Assembly: GCA_963665195.1 (NCBI GenBank)
Contig: OY762070.1
Span: 744,001 to 808,000, forward strand
Direction: 5' to 3'
DNA length: 64,000 nt
Source: VXYL01 sp963665195
Lineage (GTDB): Bacteria > Pseudomonadota > Gammaproteobacteria > Pseudomonadales > Azotimanducaceae
In this document: in pieces, positions 33,499-42,773 of the stretch
Layout of the letters: every line of letters starts with the position of its first letter
Position numbering within the stretch: the first letter of the stretch is position 1
Made by a program: the position numbers and the translations under genes
The notes under the pieces: model-generated
The model's database searches: none
What the model was told of the DNA's origin: nothing
Seen by the model: only the letters and a program-made list of their open reading frames with translations

Positions 33499-34608
33499 GT
33501 GTCCGACTCCCCCGCCCTCACCGTGGAACAGAAACGCACCTTCTACAGAGACGGCTACATCGTCCTGAAAGACGCCGTCTCCGGCGAACTCGTCGATGCC
33601 GCCCGCGCTCGCATCAAGGCCGCCAAGAAGGGCGAGAACCTCGGCCGCGATCCGGCGATGACGAATCTCGTCAACGCCTCCACCGTCACCCCTATCCTGC
33701 GCGAGGCGCTCGGCGAGTTCGACCCGCCGACGGCCTGCCAGGTGGGCGTCCTCAAGCCCACCGAGCCGAGCGAGCGGTTCAACAACCTCGGCTATCGCGA
33801 CCGGGACATGCCCTACTACGGCGCCCAGACGCACATGGACGGCAGCATCACCATCGCCGCGCCGCAGGAGGTGCAGGAAGGCGCACCGGAGGAGATCTAC
33901 AAGCGCTACTTCGCCGCCGGCCCCAAGGGCGACCTCGGCCGCAGCCCGGACGTGATCGGCCACAACATGGTGCCGATGTTCGAAGACCCTGACATGACCT
34001 TGGGCCTCGGCAGCTTCACGGCGTTCGTCTTCGTCTGCCTGAACGACCAGACCAGGCCCGGCTGCGGCCAGACGGCACTGCTGCGCGGCGCTCACCACGA
34101 GGTGGAGAAGTTCTTCCGCTGGCAGTACGAGACCAACGGCCGCCTCGGCCCCGAGGGCCCCGGCTGGCCGCGCCTCAACCACGACTCGCCGAACCGCTGC
34201 GGCCTCATCTACCTGCCCCAAGCCGTGCAGGACAAGTTCGTCGACGAAACCAGCGAAGCCACCCCCGACGGCAAGAAGTGGCCCCGACCCACGCAGATCC
34301 TCATGGAACCAGGCGACGCCTGCATCACCTCGTACCACATCCCGCACTCCGGCACGCGCAACGAGAACGGCACCGAGTCGCGCAAGAACATCATCTTCCG
34401 CATCCGCAACAAGAAGCGCCAGCCGGACAAGGTGGTGAGCGGCGTCACGGACCACCCGGACCGCGGCCAAATGGGCGAGTGGCTCGAGTACGAGGAAGGC
34501 AACGACCCCTGGGAGCGCTCCAAGCATGCCATGTGCAACATGTGGCACGAGTGGGATGGGATGCAGGAGGTGGTGGCGGAGCAACGGGCGTTAGAAGGCG
34601 CAGGCTAG
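33499..34608 (+). CDS. Phytanoyl-CoA dioxygenase-like Fe(II)/2-oxoglutarate oxygenase
   Basis: 369 residues. The iron-binding facial triad is visible as THMDGSIT (His-x-Asp) and the distal His in SYHIPHSGTR, with the 2-oxoglutarate Arg shortly after in ESRKNIIFRIR. The opening LTVEQKRTFYRDGYIVLKDA is the usual PhyH N-terminus. The start is a GTG at 33499 with GGAAAGG upstream; an ATG at 33439 lacks similarity. The substrate is unknown; the family hydroxylates acyl-CoAs, mugineic acids, ectoine and many natural products. It converges with the next gene. Confidence 0.9.
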   Translation: MSDSPALTVEQKRTFYRDGYIVLKDAVSGELVDAARARIKAAKKGENLGRDPAMTNLVNASTVTPILREALGEFDPPTACQVGVLKPTEPSERFNNLGYRDRDMPYYGAQTHMDGSITIAAPQEVQEGAPEEIYKRYFAAGPKGDLGRSPDVIGHNMVPMFEDPDMTLGLGSFTAFVFVCLNDQTRPGCGQTALLRGAHHEVEKFFRWQYETNGRLGPEGPGWPRLNHDSPNRCGLIYLPQAVQDKFVDETSEATPDGKKWPRPTQILMEPGDACITSYHIPHSGTRNENGTESRKNIIFRIRNKKRQPDKVVSGVTDHPDRGQMGEWLEYEEGNDPWERSKHAMCNMWHEWDGMQEVVAEQRALEGAG

Positions 34609-34620
34609 CCCTCGACCAAC

Positions 34621-35313
34621 TCACCAAGCGGCGAGGTCCGACAGCGCCGTCTGGCTCAACAGGTACCCCTCCCCACAGTCCCGATGTACCGCACGCTGAA
34701 TCGCCTCTAGCGCCTTGCCGGGTGCGGTCGCATCGAACTCGGCGGTACCGGTGTCCACGTAGCCCCACATGTGCTGCACCGCGTTGACGAGATTGCCTTC
34801 GCTCGGCGGGCGGCGAAGCCATTCGGCGAGTTCCCGTGCCAATTCGTCGAAACCGTCCCGGCGGCGCAGACTGGCGACGCGGCGACCGAAGTCGCGGTAG
34901 GCGACCTGGTCCCTGGCCATCACCGAGTACTTGTGCTGCGCCCAGAGTTGCTGCGCATTGCGCGGCAGGGGAATGCGACCGGCGGCGCCCGCTCCCGCGG
35001 CCGCGTACTTCGCCGCGAGGATCGAGAACTGCGTGCCGGGCGAGTCGATGAAGGACTGCGGCCAGACTCCCGCCGCGGACCGTGTTCGCACCGGCATCCG
35101 GTCTCGAAAGCCGCGCAGCGCCATTTCCTCGGCCAACAGCCGGTGGCGCTGGCGCAGTGCCCAGCCGAAGCCGCACCAGCGTTTGGCCTCGGGGTGGCGA
35201 ACGGCGGCGGGTGATCGCTTGGCAAGCACGGCGACGACGCCGTGCAGTTCGCAGTGCTCGGCAAGCAGCCGCGCGTCGTCGAGGTAGCCGGGATGCACAT
35301 CCCAGATGCGCAT
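34621..35313 (-). CDS. Pyrimidine-dimer-glycosylase-like / DUF1722 protein
   Basis: 230 residues. The N-terminus MRIWDVHPGYLDDARLLAEH with CELHGV and a later GFGWALRQRHRLLAEEMALR resembles the small pyrimidine-dimer DNA glycosylase-like family. The region ~118-185 (LWAQHKYSVMARDQVAYRDF, GNLVNAVQHMWGYV) matches the DUF1722 pattern known from YbgA. A DNA-repair role is plausible but unproven. The stop of the nitroreductase gene (35330) lies 16 bp upstream, so these two are probably co-transcribed. Confidence 0.6.
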   Translation of the reverse strand: MRIWDVHPGYLDDARLLAEHCELHGVVAVLAKRSPAAVRHPEAKRWCGFGWALRQRHRLLAEEMALRGFRDRMPVRTRSAAGVWPQSFIDSPGTQFSILAAKYAAAGAGAAGRIPLPRNAQQLWAQHKYSVMARDQVAYRDFGRRVASLRRRDGFDELARELAEWLRRPPSEGNLVNAVQHMWGYVDTGTAEFDATAPGKALEAIQRAVHRDCGEGYLLSQTALSDLAAW

Positions 35314-35329
35314 AGATGGCGGCGCCTGG

Positions 35330-35956
35330 CTAGCCCCAGCGATCCCAGTGGACCGTTTGCTCTGCAGGCAGGCGGGTCACGGGGCCGAAGCGGCCCATCG
35401 GATAGCCGACCGGCACGAGGCAATAGGCCTCCACGTCATCCGGCAGCGCCAGAACTTCCCGGGCCGCGTCGCGATCGGCGAGGCCGAGGGTGGTGGGCGC
35501 CGCGCCGAGGCCCAAGGCCCGCGCTGCCAGCAGGAGGTTCTGCACGGCCGGCCAGATCGAGCCGCCGCCGCCGGCAGCGCCGCCGGCAACGGGGCGGTCG
35601 AACTGGTAGCAGGCGATGATGAGCGCCGGGATGTCCTGCATGTGCTCGGCCTGCCAGAGCACGGCGGCCAGCATCCGGCGGCGCTTGTCGGCGTCTTGAT
35701 GCGGCAGCGCCGCGGCGCGCCCCGAGTCCGGCGCGGCGTAGCGAGTCACCGCGGCCTTGTTGAGTGCGGCCAGCCGCTGGCGCTGCTCCGCGTCGCGGAC
35801 GACGATCCAGCGCGCGCCCTGCTGGTTGGACCCCGTCGGGGCCTGATTGGCGGCATCGATCAGCTTGAGCAGCTGCTCTTCCGGCACGGGGTCCGGCTTC
35901 AGGCGCCGCATCGCGCGGCAGTTGTAGATGGTTTCGAAGAGGCCCATGTCGGCCAT
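35330..35956 (-). CDS. Nitroreductase family flavoenzyme
   Basis: 208 residues. FMN-binding landmarks are RAMRRLKPDPVP (Arg-rich N-terminal loop), AANQAPTGSNQQGARWIVVR and the later GLGAAPTTLGL strand. The family reduces nitroaromatics, quinones or enones with NAD(P)H; the short size and GSNQQ motif suit the BluB/NfnB-like branch, without precise substrate. The ATG at 35956 gives a normal N-terminus; a longer frame to 35995 exists. Confidence 0.88.
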   Translation of the reverse strand: MADMGLFETIYNCRAMRRLKPDPVPEEQLLKLIDAANQAPTGSNQQGARWIVVRDAEQRQRLAALNKAAVTRYAAPDSGRAAALPHQDADKRRRMLAAVLWQAEHMQDIPALIIACYQFDRPVAGGAAGGGGSIWPAVQNLLLAARALGLGAAPTTLGLADRDAAREVLALPDDVEAYCLVPVGYPMGRFGPVTRLPAEQTVHWDRWG

Positions 35957-36128
35957 GCGTTCGCTCCTCCGCTGGCAGTCGCCTGAACGTACCACGGTTG
36001 CGGAGTCTCCGCGCAGCGAGCCGGTTCTGGAATCGACCGACCCCGCGGCGAAAGTCGAGCGAAAAACTTACAGGACATATGGGGAATGTCCTACATCAGC
36101 TCGGTTCAAGGGGCCTTACGGTGTCCCC

Positions 36129-37202
36129 ATGAACCTGATTGCCGACACCGCCTACAAGCGCATCTACGGCCACGCCTTCATGCTCGCCGAGCTGCTCCGC
36201 CTGCTCCTCCCGGACGTGCCGGGCGGTCGCCGCCTGCTCGCGGACCTCGACCTCACCGCCGCCCGCCGCCAGCCCGAGCAGAGCGTCGACGCCCAGGGCC
36301 ACCGCCGCCACGGCGACATGGTCTGGAGCGTCCCCTTCCTGCCTGGCGCGGCGCGCCGCGGCCGCCGGCTCGTCGTCTTCGCGGAGTTCCAGGAGCCGGC
36401 GGACCCCCTGATGCCGCTGCGCCTGCGCCACTACGTCTCCGGGCACTTCGTCGCCCAGGCCGACGCCGGCGCCCTGCGCGCCCCCGAACCCGTGCCGCCG
36501 GCGCTCGGCGTGGTGCTGCACAGCGGCGCCCGGCGCTGGAACGCGCCGCGCACCATGGCCGGGCTGCGCCTGCCCGGCGGCGACGCCGGCTGGCGGGCGG
36601 ACCTGTCGAGCGAATCGAGCGAGCTGTTCTCCGGCGACGGCCACCTGCTGCTCGACAGCGCGGCGTTGACACCCGCGGACGGGCGCGAGGACAATGCGGC
36701 TTGGCTGCTGGCGGCGCTGGAAGGGCCGCACCCGGCGCACGTCGAGCGCTGGCTCGGGGCGCTGGTCCGGCGGCTGGGGCCGCCGGCGCCGGGCAAGCTG
36801 CGCGACGAGGCGGTGGAGTGGGCGTTGCGGACGCTGGGGCGCCGCACGGGCTTGGACTTGGGAGTGGCGACGATGGCGGAAGTGGCGCGGCTGCAGGCCG
36901 ACGACGAGTGGGACGAGTACCTCAAGCAGTGGCGGATCGACTGGCAGGAGCGGTACTTCGACGACATGGTCGCCATCGGCCGGGCCGAGGGCGTGGCCCA
37001 GGGACTGGCGGACGGCGTGGCACGGGAGCGGGCGTTGCTGGTTCGCCAAGTCGAGGCCCGGTTCGGCAGCGAGGCGGCCGCGGCGGTCGGCCGCCGCCTG
37101 GACGGCATCGCGGACCCGGCGCGGCTGGAACGGATCGGCTTGGCTGTCGTCTCCGCCAGCCCCGACGCGGACATTCTGGCCATGGTCGACGCTAGCGCGT
37201 AG
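36129..37202 (+). CDS. Rpn-family PD-(D/E)XK nuclease with DUF4351 C-terminus
   Basis: 357 residues. The N-terminal third follows the recombination-promoting nuclease (Rpn, formerly putative transposase) pattern: DTAYKRIYGHAFMLAELLR, then HGDMVWSVPF (catalytic Asp) and LVVFAEFQ (Glu-x-Gln, the D/E-x-K variant). The C-terminal ~60 residues, ALLVRQVEARFGSEAAAAV onward, look like DUF4351. Rpn proteins are DNA endonucleases implicated in RecA-independent recombination or phage defence. It is a single gene in an isolated position. Confidence 0.82.
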   Translation: MNLIADTAYKRIYGHAFMLAELLRLLLPDVPGGRRLLADLDLTAARRQPEQSVDAQGHRRHGDMVWSVPFLPGAARRGRRLVVFAEFQEPADPLMPLRLRHYVSGHFVAQADAGALRAPEPVPPALGVVLHSGARRWNAPRTMAGLRLPGGDAGWRADLSSESSELFSGDGHLLLDSAALTPADGREDNAAWLLAALEGPHPAHVERWLGALVRRLGPPAPGKLRDEAVEWALRTLGRRTGLDLGVATMAEVARLQADDEWDEYLKQWRIDWQERYFDDMVAIGRAEGVAQGLADGVARERALLVRQVEARFGSEAAAAVGRRLDGIADPARLERIGLAVVSASPDADILAMVDASA

Positions 37203-37416
37203 GAACCGACCGGGACGCCACTGCCGCCAAGACGACCGCATCACGCGCGAAGCCCAAAGTCACGGAGACCGCCAACTCGGCATGGGGGTATGTCGTGCCG
37301 GAGGGTCGCGACTGACGCAGGGCCATCCATGCCTCGAGCATTCAGAGTTGTGTGTTGTGTCTCGCCGATGGGTTGCAGCAAACTCCGTCTCCTTCGGAAC
37401 AACAACGTAGGTCGAA

Positions 37417-38133
37417 ATGAGCGAATCGAGTGACGCCGAGAGAGGAGTCTGCCTTGTCACCGGCGTTGGCCCCGGCACGGGATCGGCCATCGTCCGCCGC
37501 TTCGCGGGCGATTACGAGGTGGCCATGCTGGCTCGGAACGCCGAGCGCCTTGACGATGTGGTGGCCAGCACACCGCACTCCCATGCCTTCCCCTGCGATG
37601 TCACGGACCCCGTCGCCCTCGAAGCGACGGCCGCGGCCGTGCGTGCGCAGCTCGGCAGCCCGGAAGTGCTGGTCCACAATGCCGTAGGCGGCGCGTTTGG
37701 CGAGTTCATGGATATCGACGCCGCCGTGCTCGAAGCCAACTTCGCGGTCAACGCCGTGGCACTGCTGCGGCTCGCGCAGATCGTCGCGCCGGAGATGGTG
37801 GCGCGCGGCCGCGGCGCCATCGTCTGCACCGGCAATACGGCCGCCTACCGGGGCAAGCCGACGTTCGCGGGGTTCGCGCCCACCAAGGCGGCGCAGCGCA
37901 TCCTAGCCGAGTCGCTGGCACGGTCCCTTGGCCCGAAAGGCGTCCACGTCGCCTACGTCGCAATCGACGCGGTCATCGACCTTGAGTGGACCCGGCGCCG
38001 GTCGCCCGAGCGGCCGGACGATTTCTACTGCAAGCCGGACGACATCGCCGGCGAAGTCTGGCACTTGGCGCATCAGCCGAAGAGCGCGTGGAGCTTCGAC
38101 GTGACCATCCGCCCGTTCGGCGAGAAGTGGTAG
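37417..38133 (+). CDS. SDR-fold protein with altered catalytic tyrosine
   Basis: 238 residues, SDR fold: nucleotide-binding VTGVGPGTGSAIV, FPCDVTDP, LVHNAVGG. The usual catalytic YxxxK is replaced by FAPTK (GFAPTKAAQRILAESLARS), i.e. Phe in place of Tyr, so classical dehydrogenase chemistry is doubtful. Alternative roles are a binding protein, reductase with another proton donor, or an inactive paralogue. It is followed 8 bp later by the DUF2961 gene, so both are likely in one transcript. Confidence 0.85.
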   Translation: MSESSDAERGVCLVTGVGPGTGSAIVRRFAGDYEVAMLARNAERLDDVVASTPHSHAFPCDVTDPVALEATAAAVRAQLGSPEVLVHNAVGGAFGEFMDIDAAVLEANFAVNAVALLRLAQIVAPEMVARGRGAIVCTGNTAAYRGKPTFAGFAPTKAAQRILAESLARSLGPKGVHVAYVAIDAVIDLEWTRRRSPERPDDFYCKPDDIAGEVWHLAHQPKSAWSFDVTIRPFGEKW

Positions 38134-38141
38134 GACGCGGC

Positions 38142-39290
38142 ATGTTCGAGCTCACGAGACTCGCTTCCATCGGCAGCGGACGCACCAGCCGCACTTCGTC
38201 CTGGGACACGACCGGGCGCAACAACGACGCTTGGACCATCGAGCCGGGCGAGACCCGCGTGCTGGCGGACATCGAAGGCCCGGGCACCATCACCCACATC
38301 TGGATGACGCAGCGCAACCACTATCGCGAGTGCCTGCTGCGCTTCACCTGGGACAACGCCGCCGCGCCGAGCATCGTCTGCCCGCTCGGCGACTTCTTCG
38401 GCCTCGGCCACGGCATCGTCAACTCGTACCAGTCGCTGCTGTTCTCCGCATCCACCCGCGCCAACAACCAGTTCAACCAAGGCTGCGCGCTGAACGCCTA
38501 CCTGCCGATGCCGTTCAGAGAGCGCGCCCTGGTCGAACTCGTCAACGAGAGCGCCGAGCCGCATCGCCAGTACTTCTACGTGGACTACGAGCAGGGCGAG
38601 GTGGCGGGCGAGGCCGGCTACCTGCACGCCGAGTTCCGGCGCCGGAATCCGTTTCCGGGCTGGGGCGGCGAGGTGCGCGTCAACACCCCGGAAGCGAACA
38701 TCGCCAACAAGGAACGGCTCGCCTGGGACAACAACTACGTCATCCTCGACGCCAAGGGCCGCGGCCACTACCTCGGCTGCAATCTCTCCGTAACCAACTT
38801 CCAAGGGACGTGGTGGGGCGAAGGCGACGACATGATCTGGGTGGACGGCTACAAGTGGCCCCCGGACCTGCACGGCACCGGCTCGGAGGACTACCTGAAC
38901 CAAGCCTGGGGCATGCAGGACAACGCCTTCCTGCGCAACGGCTCGTCCATCTTCGAGGGCAACACGGGCGGCTACCAGACGAGCTACGTGCATCACCTGG
39001 AGAACCCGGTGCGCTTCGAACGCGAAATCAAGGCGACCATCGAGCACGGCCATGGGAACCACCTCTGCAACGAGATGGCGAGCGTCGCCTATTGGTATGC
39101 GGAGCAGCCGGGGCCGGCCGCCGCCTGCCCGCCTGTCGATCAGCGCCTCGCGGTGCGGCGCGACAACGTGAGCGGAGCATGGATAAACGACGCGAGTCCC
39201 GTCGGCGCACCGCGCGAATTGCGCGTCAACGACGAGATGCTCGCCATGAAGCGACGCTGGAAGGACCGCGGGCAAGCGCAGCATCGGTAG
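38142..39290 (+). CDS. DUF2961 family protein (GH172-like)
   Basis: 382 residues of DUF2961. Conserved features include GTITHIWMT near residue 50, DFFGLGHGIVNSY, the WEGEGDDM-like WWGEGDDMIWVDG and HGTGSEDYLNQAW near residue 250. Known GH172 members are alpha-fructofuranosidases or arabinofuranosidases, with the two acidic residues in the GEGDD/GTGSED region as catalytic. No signal peptide is seen, so it may act in the cytoplasm. The start at 38142 fits the beginning of family similarity. Confidence 0.85.
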   Translation: MFELTRLASIGSGRTSRTSSWDTTGRNNDAWTIEPGETRVLADIEGPGTITHIWMTQRNHYRECLLRFTWDNAAAPSIVCPLGDFFGLGHGIVNSYQSLLFSASTRANNQFNQGCALNAYLPMPFRERALVELVNESAEPHRQYFYVDYEQGEVAGEAGYLHAEFRRRNPFPGWGGEVRVNTPEANIANKERLAWDNNYVILDAKGRGHYLGCNLSVTNFQGTWWGEGDDMIWVDGYKWPPDLHGTGSEDYLNQAWGMQDNAFLRNGSSIFEGNTGGYQTSYVHHLENPVRFEREIKATIEHGHGNHLCNEMASVAYWYAEQPGPAAACPPVDQRLAVRRDNVSGAWINDASPVGAPRELRVNDEMLAMKRRWKDRGQAQHR

Positions 39291-39462
39291 GCAGATTGAG
39301 CCCGCCGCCGCAGACCTCGCCGTCGCGCATGAGGCCGGAAGATAGGCTATCTGTGCGCGATCCGGCAGGCTGGATGCCGGATGATCCCGACTTGCGGGAA
39401 GCCGCGCAGGCGCCGTTCAGCTACCGGTCCGATGTGCTGTCGGAGCTCTCCCCCGGCGGGCT

Positions 39463-40518
39463 CTAGTTGTACTCCGTGCCGCCCTTGCGCGTCAGGTAGT
39501 CGCCCGAAACGCTCTTCAGGATCACTCTGCCGAACTCCGCGGACTCGCGTTCCTTGAGGGGCTTGACCACCACGCCTTCGCGAACGTGGTCTCCCTTCAG
39601 GCTCGTCTTGCCGCCCGTCAGTTCGGCCAGCTTCTCGGCGCTGAACGGGCCACGGTAGAGCACTGGCACCAGCGGAAACAGGTCGTCCAAGCCGTCGGCC
39701 ACTTCGTCGGCGTCCAGATACCGGCCCTTGCCCGGTTCGCCGAGGTAGGCGTCGAACACCCGGAAGGCCGGGTTCGGCTCGCCGTAGTGCAGGTCCTGCA
39801 CGCCGCGGCCGTACACCTCGCCGAGCACGTAGAACGCGAGGTCGGTGCCGGCCAAGCGCTTGCGCGCCCTCGCGAAAGCCGCCTCGTGGGCATGCCAGGT
39901 GCGCACGTAGAGGTTGTTGGCGTTGGCCTCGTTCAGGAACAGCGCCTTGCCTTGGTCCGCCATGCCCTTGGACGTGACGATTTCGCCGTACTCCGGGTGC
40001 CAGCCCAGGCAGCACCAGGAGCCATGCAGCTTCTCGGTGATCATCACCGGCTCGCTTGGGCGGAATGCGTCCGGGTACTTCTTGACGTTGTCGATGTCGT
40101 AGTGGGGCGTCGCGCCGAACACCGGGCGCACTTCGCCTTGCATGGCGATCGGGATGGGCGGCTCGTACTTGACGAGTTCGAGAAGCTCGGTCACGTCGTC
40201 GCCGACCGCGACGGGCTGGCCGCGGATGCAGCCATCGCGCACGGGGTAGACGAGGCCCTGCGACAGCGCCCCGCGCAGCTTCACGGCTTTGACGCGATTG
40301 CGCTTGGCGCCCGCGAGCTTGCCTTCGAGGCCGAGCTCGGCGATCAGCCAGTCCGGGCAGACCGCACCCTCGGGGATGTAGGCGGCGAGGTCGCCGCTGT
40401 TGAACTCGCCCTTGGCGACGACGCTGCGGAAGCCGCCGATGGCCGCCAGTTCCAGGCGGTCGGCGTTCGGATGCGCTTCGACGCCGAGCGCGTATACGCG
40501 CGACTCGAACGTGGCCAT
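39463..40518 (-). CDS. ATP-dependent RNA ligase, Rnl5/DraRnl-like
   Basis: 351 residues. The ligase core shows motif I EKLHGSW (nucleophile Lys163), TSKG at 182-185, motif III YVLGEVYGRGVQDL (230-243), IIIa FRVFDAYL (252-259), IV REGVVVKP (313-320) and V LKSV (334-337). An N-terminal ~120-residue domain resembling the OB-fold of the Deinococcus Rnl5 enzyme precedes it. Rnl5 seals 3'-OH/5'-PO4 nicks on RNA duplexes. The start at 40518 gives MATFESRVYALG. It is the third gene of an operon with a PhyH-like enzyme and an amidohydrolase upstream. Confidence 0.88.
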   Translation of the reverse strand: MATFESRVYALGVEAHPNADRLELAAIGGFRSVVAKGEFNSGDLAAYIPEGAVCPDWLIAELGLEGKLAGAKRNRVKAVKLRGALSQGLVYPVRDGCIRGQPVAVGDDVTELLELVKYEPPIPIAMQGEVRPVFGATPHYDIDNVKKYPDAFRPSEPVMITEKLHGSWCCLGWHPEYGEIVTSKGMADQGKALFLNEANANNLYVRTWHAHEAAFARARKRLAGTDLAFYVLGEVYGRGVQDLHYGEPNPAFRVFDAYLGEPGKGRYLDADEVADGLDDLFPLVPVLYRGPFSAEKLAELTGGKTSLKGDHVREGVVVKPLKERESAEFGRVILKSVSGDYLTRKGGTEYN

Positions 40519-40561
40519 TCGACATTCTCCTTGGGTCTTGACTCATGGGTCCGGCGCGGGG

Positions 40562-41410
40562 CTAGCCCGCGCCGATCACTTCGGCTTGGTCCTTCGGCAC
40601 GTAGAAGTAGGAGCCGGGACGGAAATCGTACCCCAAATCGCCGAGCAGGCGGCGCTGTCTCGGCGTCGCCCGCTGCGCGACATCGGGAATCGCGCCGAAA
40701 TCGTAGCATCGCACCCAAAGCTGGCAGTAGTTGTAGAGCAGGACCTTGCGCGGATTGCCCGATTCGTTGCGCGACGGGCCGTGCCAGAGCGCATGCGGGA
40801 AGAGGTAGACGTCCCCTGCCCTGCCGGTGAGCTGCGCGGCGCCCGGCGAGTAGGGCGTCATCGTGCGGTCGCCCTCGTAGGGGATCTGCCGCAGATGGCT
40901 GCCGGGAAAGACGGTGAGATTGCCGCTGTCCTTCTCCGTCACGTCCGTCAGCAGATACATGGCCTTCAAAGCGATCGGCGGGCTGGACTCGCTGACGCGC
41001 GTGAGGCGCAGCGACTCGCCGCCGTCCGTGTGGGTATAGCCGGGGAAGTCCGGGTTCGCCGGTCGGACGATGGCCTGGGTCATGCTGAGCAGGATGTTGG
41101 GGCCCATGATGTCGACGATGTAGTCGAACACCGGCGGTAAGTCGATCAGGTCGATGAACGCTTGGTGGTAGGTCAGCAGATCGCGCCGGTCCATGAAGCC
41201 GCCTGGGTCCAAGTCCTTGGCGTGCTCCAGCCACTTGTAGTGGCCGATGGGCAGTTCCGGGTCATGGTGCGGCTCCCAGCCGGGGATGCCGCGGATGCGG
41301 TCCATCTCGTCCGAGAAGAACTGCACCCGCTCGGCATCGAAGACGCCTTCGAGGTGCAGATAGCCGTCCGTCCTCCACTGGCGGCGCTGTTCGGGGGTCA
41401 GCGTCTGCAT
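40562..41410 (-). CDS. Phytanoyl-CoA dioxygenase-like oxygenase
   Basis: 282 residues. Iron ligands are visible in YTHTDGGE (His-x-Asp) and the distal His of FPHALWHGPSRNESG, with the 2-oxoglutarate Arg in NPRKVLLYNY. The opening LTPEQRRQWRTDGYLHLEGV is typical of the family. The gene starts 3 bp after the amidohydrolase stop and ends 43 bp before the RNA ligase, so the three are presumably one transcript. The substrate is unknown. Confidence 0.9.
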   Translation of the reverse strand: MQTLTPEQRRQWRTDGYLHLEGVFDAERVQFFSDEMDRIRGIPGWEPHHDPELPIGHYKWLEHAKDLDPGGFMDRRDLLTYHQAFIDLIDLPPVFDYIVDIMGPNILLSMTQAIVRPANPDFPGYTHTDGGESLRLTRVSESSPPIALKAMYLLTDVTEKDSGNLTVFPGSHLRQIPYEGDRTMTPYSPGAAQLTGRAGDVYLFPHALWHGPSRNESGNPRKVLLYNYCQLWVRCYDFGAIPDVAQRATPRQRRLLGDLGYDFRPGSYFYVPKDQAEVIGAG

Positions 41411-41413
41411 GGC

Positions 41414-42589
41414 TCAAACCCCGTACAGCGCCCGCACGTTGTCGCGGGTGATCTTCTTGCGATCCGCATCCGGCACGCCCTCGAAGATCTCGTCGAGCAC
41501 GTCCGACGAGCACGGCCAGGTGGAGTCCACATGCGGGTAGTCCGAACCCCACATGAGGTTGTCGAGACCAATGATCTCGCGCGTCAGCACCGCCGGGCGA
41601 TCGTCCTCGATGGTGGCGTAGAACTGCCGCCGCCAGACCTCGTGCGGGCGCTCGCCGCTGAAGTCCTTGCTGCGGAAGCGATGCTCGCGGAGGAGCCCCT
41701 GGTCCACGCGGTCCAGCCAGTGGGCGATCCACCCGGCGTTGAACTCGCCCACCACGAACTTCAGGGTCGGATGCCGTTCAGCGACGCCGCGGCACATGAG
41801 GTCCACGAGGGTGCGCTGGATGGTCTGCGGCGATGCGGCGTAGTCCGCCGTCTCGTCGCGCGGCAGCGGGCTCTTCTGTCTGTATTGCGCCGGGACGTAG
41901 GCATTGGTGCCGACATGCATGGCGAGCGGGAAGTTCGCCTCCTCCGCCCGCGCCCAGACGGGCTCGTAGCGCAGGTCCTTGTACGGCGCATCCGGGGGCG
42001 CCGAGCAGGGGATGCAGCCGCCCTTGAAGCCGCGCTTGATGACGCGGTCGAGCTCCGCCACCGCCGCTTCGGGGTCTTGGATGGGGATGGCGGCGAGGCC
42101 GTAGAGGCGACCGTTCGAGGCGGTCGCGTAGTCGTGCAGCCAGTCGTTGTAGTTCCGCTGGCAGGCGACCAGGAGGTCCGTGTTCTCGAAGCTGAACAGG
42201 CCGAAGAAGCCGGGGTAGAGGAACTCGGCATCCACACCGTCTTCGTCCTGGTCCTCGTGCCGGTGGGCGCCGTCCCGGATGCCGGCGGTGAGGCCGTCGT
42301 AGCCCATCGCCAGGATGCGCTTCGCTTCGTCGTCGCGCATGTCGTCCACCTCCGGCTTGTGGCCGCGCCGGCGCTCGAGGGTCAGGCCCTCGCGCCGCCG
42401 CATCCCGGCGAAGCCCATGCGCCGCCGCACGCCGCGCGGCCCCTTGGCCGGAATGATGATGGAATCCTCCACCGTGCCGGCACCGACGATGCGCGGCGCA
42501 TCGTCGCCGAAGCGGTCGGCGAGGCCGATGAATACGTCGGCGTGTTCGACAACGTGCGAGTCGGCGGAAATCGGTCTCAATGCGGGCAT
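41414..42589 (-). CDS. Amidohydrolase-2 family metal-dependent hydrolase
   Basis: 391 residues. Motifs: ISADSHVVEHADVF (a DxH metal motif), PLAMHVGTNAY (strand His), KFVVGEFNAGWIAHWLDR and the C-terminal MWGSDYPHVDSTWP (Asp, His). The family includes aminocarboxymuconate-semialdehyde and gamma-resorcylate decarboxylases and hydrolases. AAGGGGAG precedes the ATG at 42589. It heads the operon that continues with PhyH and RNA ligase genes. Confidence 0.87.
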   Translation of the reverse strand: MPALRPISADSHVVEHADVFIGLADRFGDDAPRIVGAGTVEDSIIIPAKGPRGVRRRMGFAGMRRREGLTLERRRGHKPEVDDMRDDEAKRILAMGYDGLTAGIRDGAHRHEDQDEDGVDAEFLYPGFFGLFSFENTDLLVACQRNYNDWLHDYATASNGRLYGLAAIPIQDPEAAVAELDRVIKRGFKGGCIPCSAPPDAPYKDLRYEPVWARAEEANFPLAMHVGTNAYVPAQYRQKSPLPRDETADYAASPQTIQRTLVDLMCRGVAERHPTLKFVVGEFNAGWIAHWLDRVDQGLLREHRFRSKDFSGERPHEVWRRQFYATIEDDRPAVLTREIIGLDNLMWGSDYPHVDSTWPCSSDVLDEIFEGVPDADRKKITRDNVRALYGV

Positions 42590-42773
42590 GGAGTCTCCCC
42601 TTCGCGGTCCGGTGCCGTCATGCGGCTAACTTTCGCGCACTTGGGCGTGGCTGTCCAGCGTCAGCCGGCGCCGGCGCTACCGAAGACTTCCTAATGTCCG
42701 CAAGCCTAGCGCTTGCACACCGCGGCTCCGTTGGCCATGCTTCGTGCATAGGCTCGATTAGAGACGGGAAACG

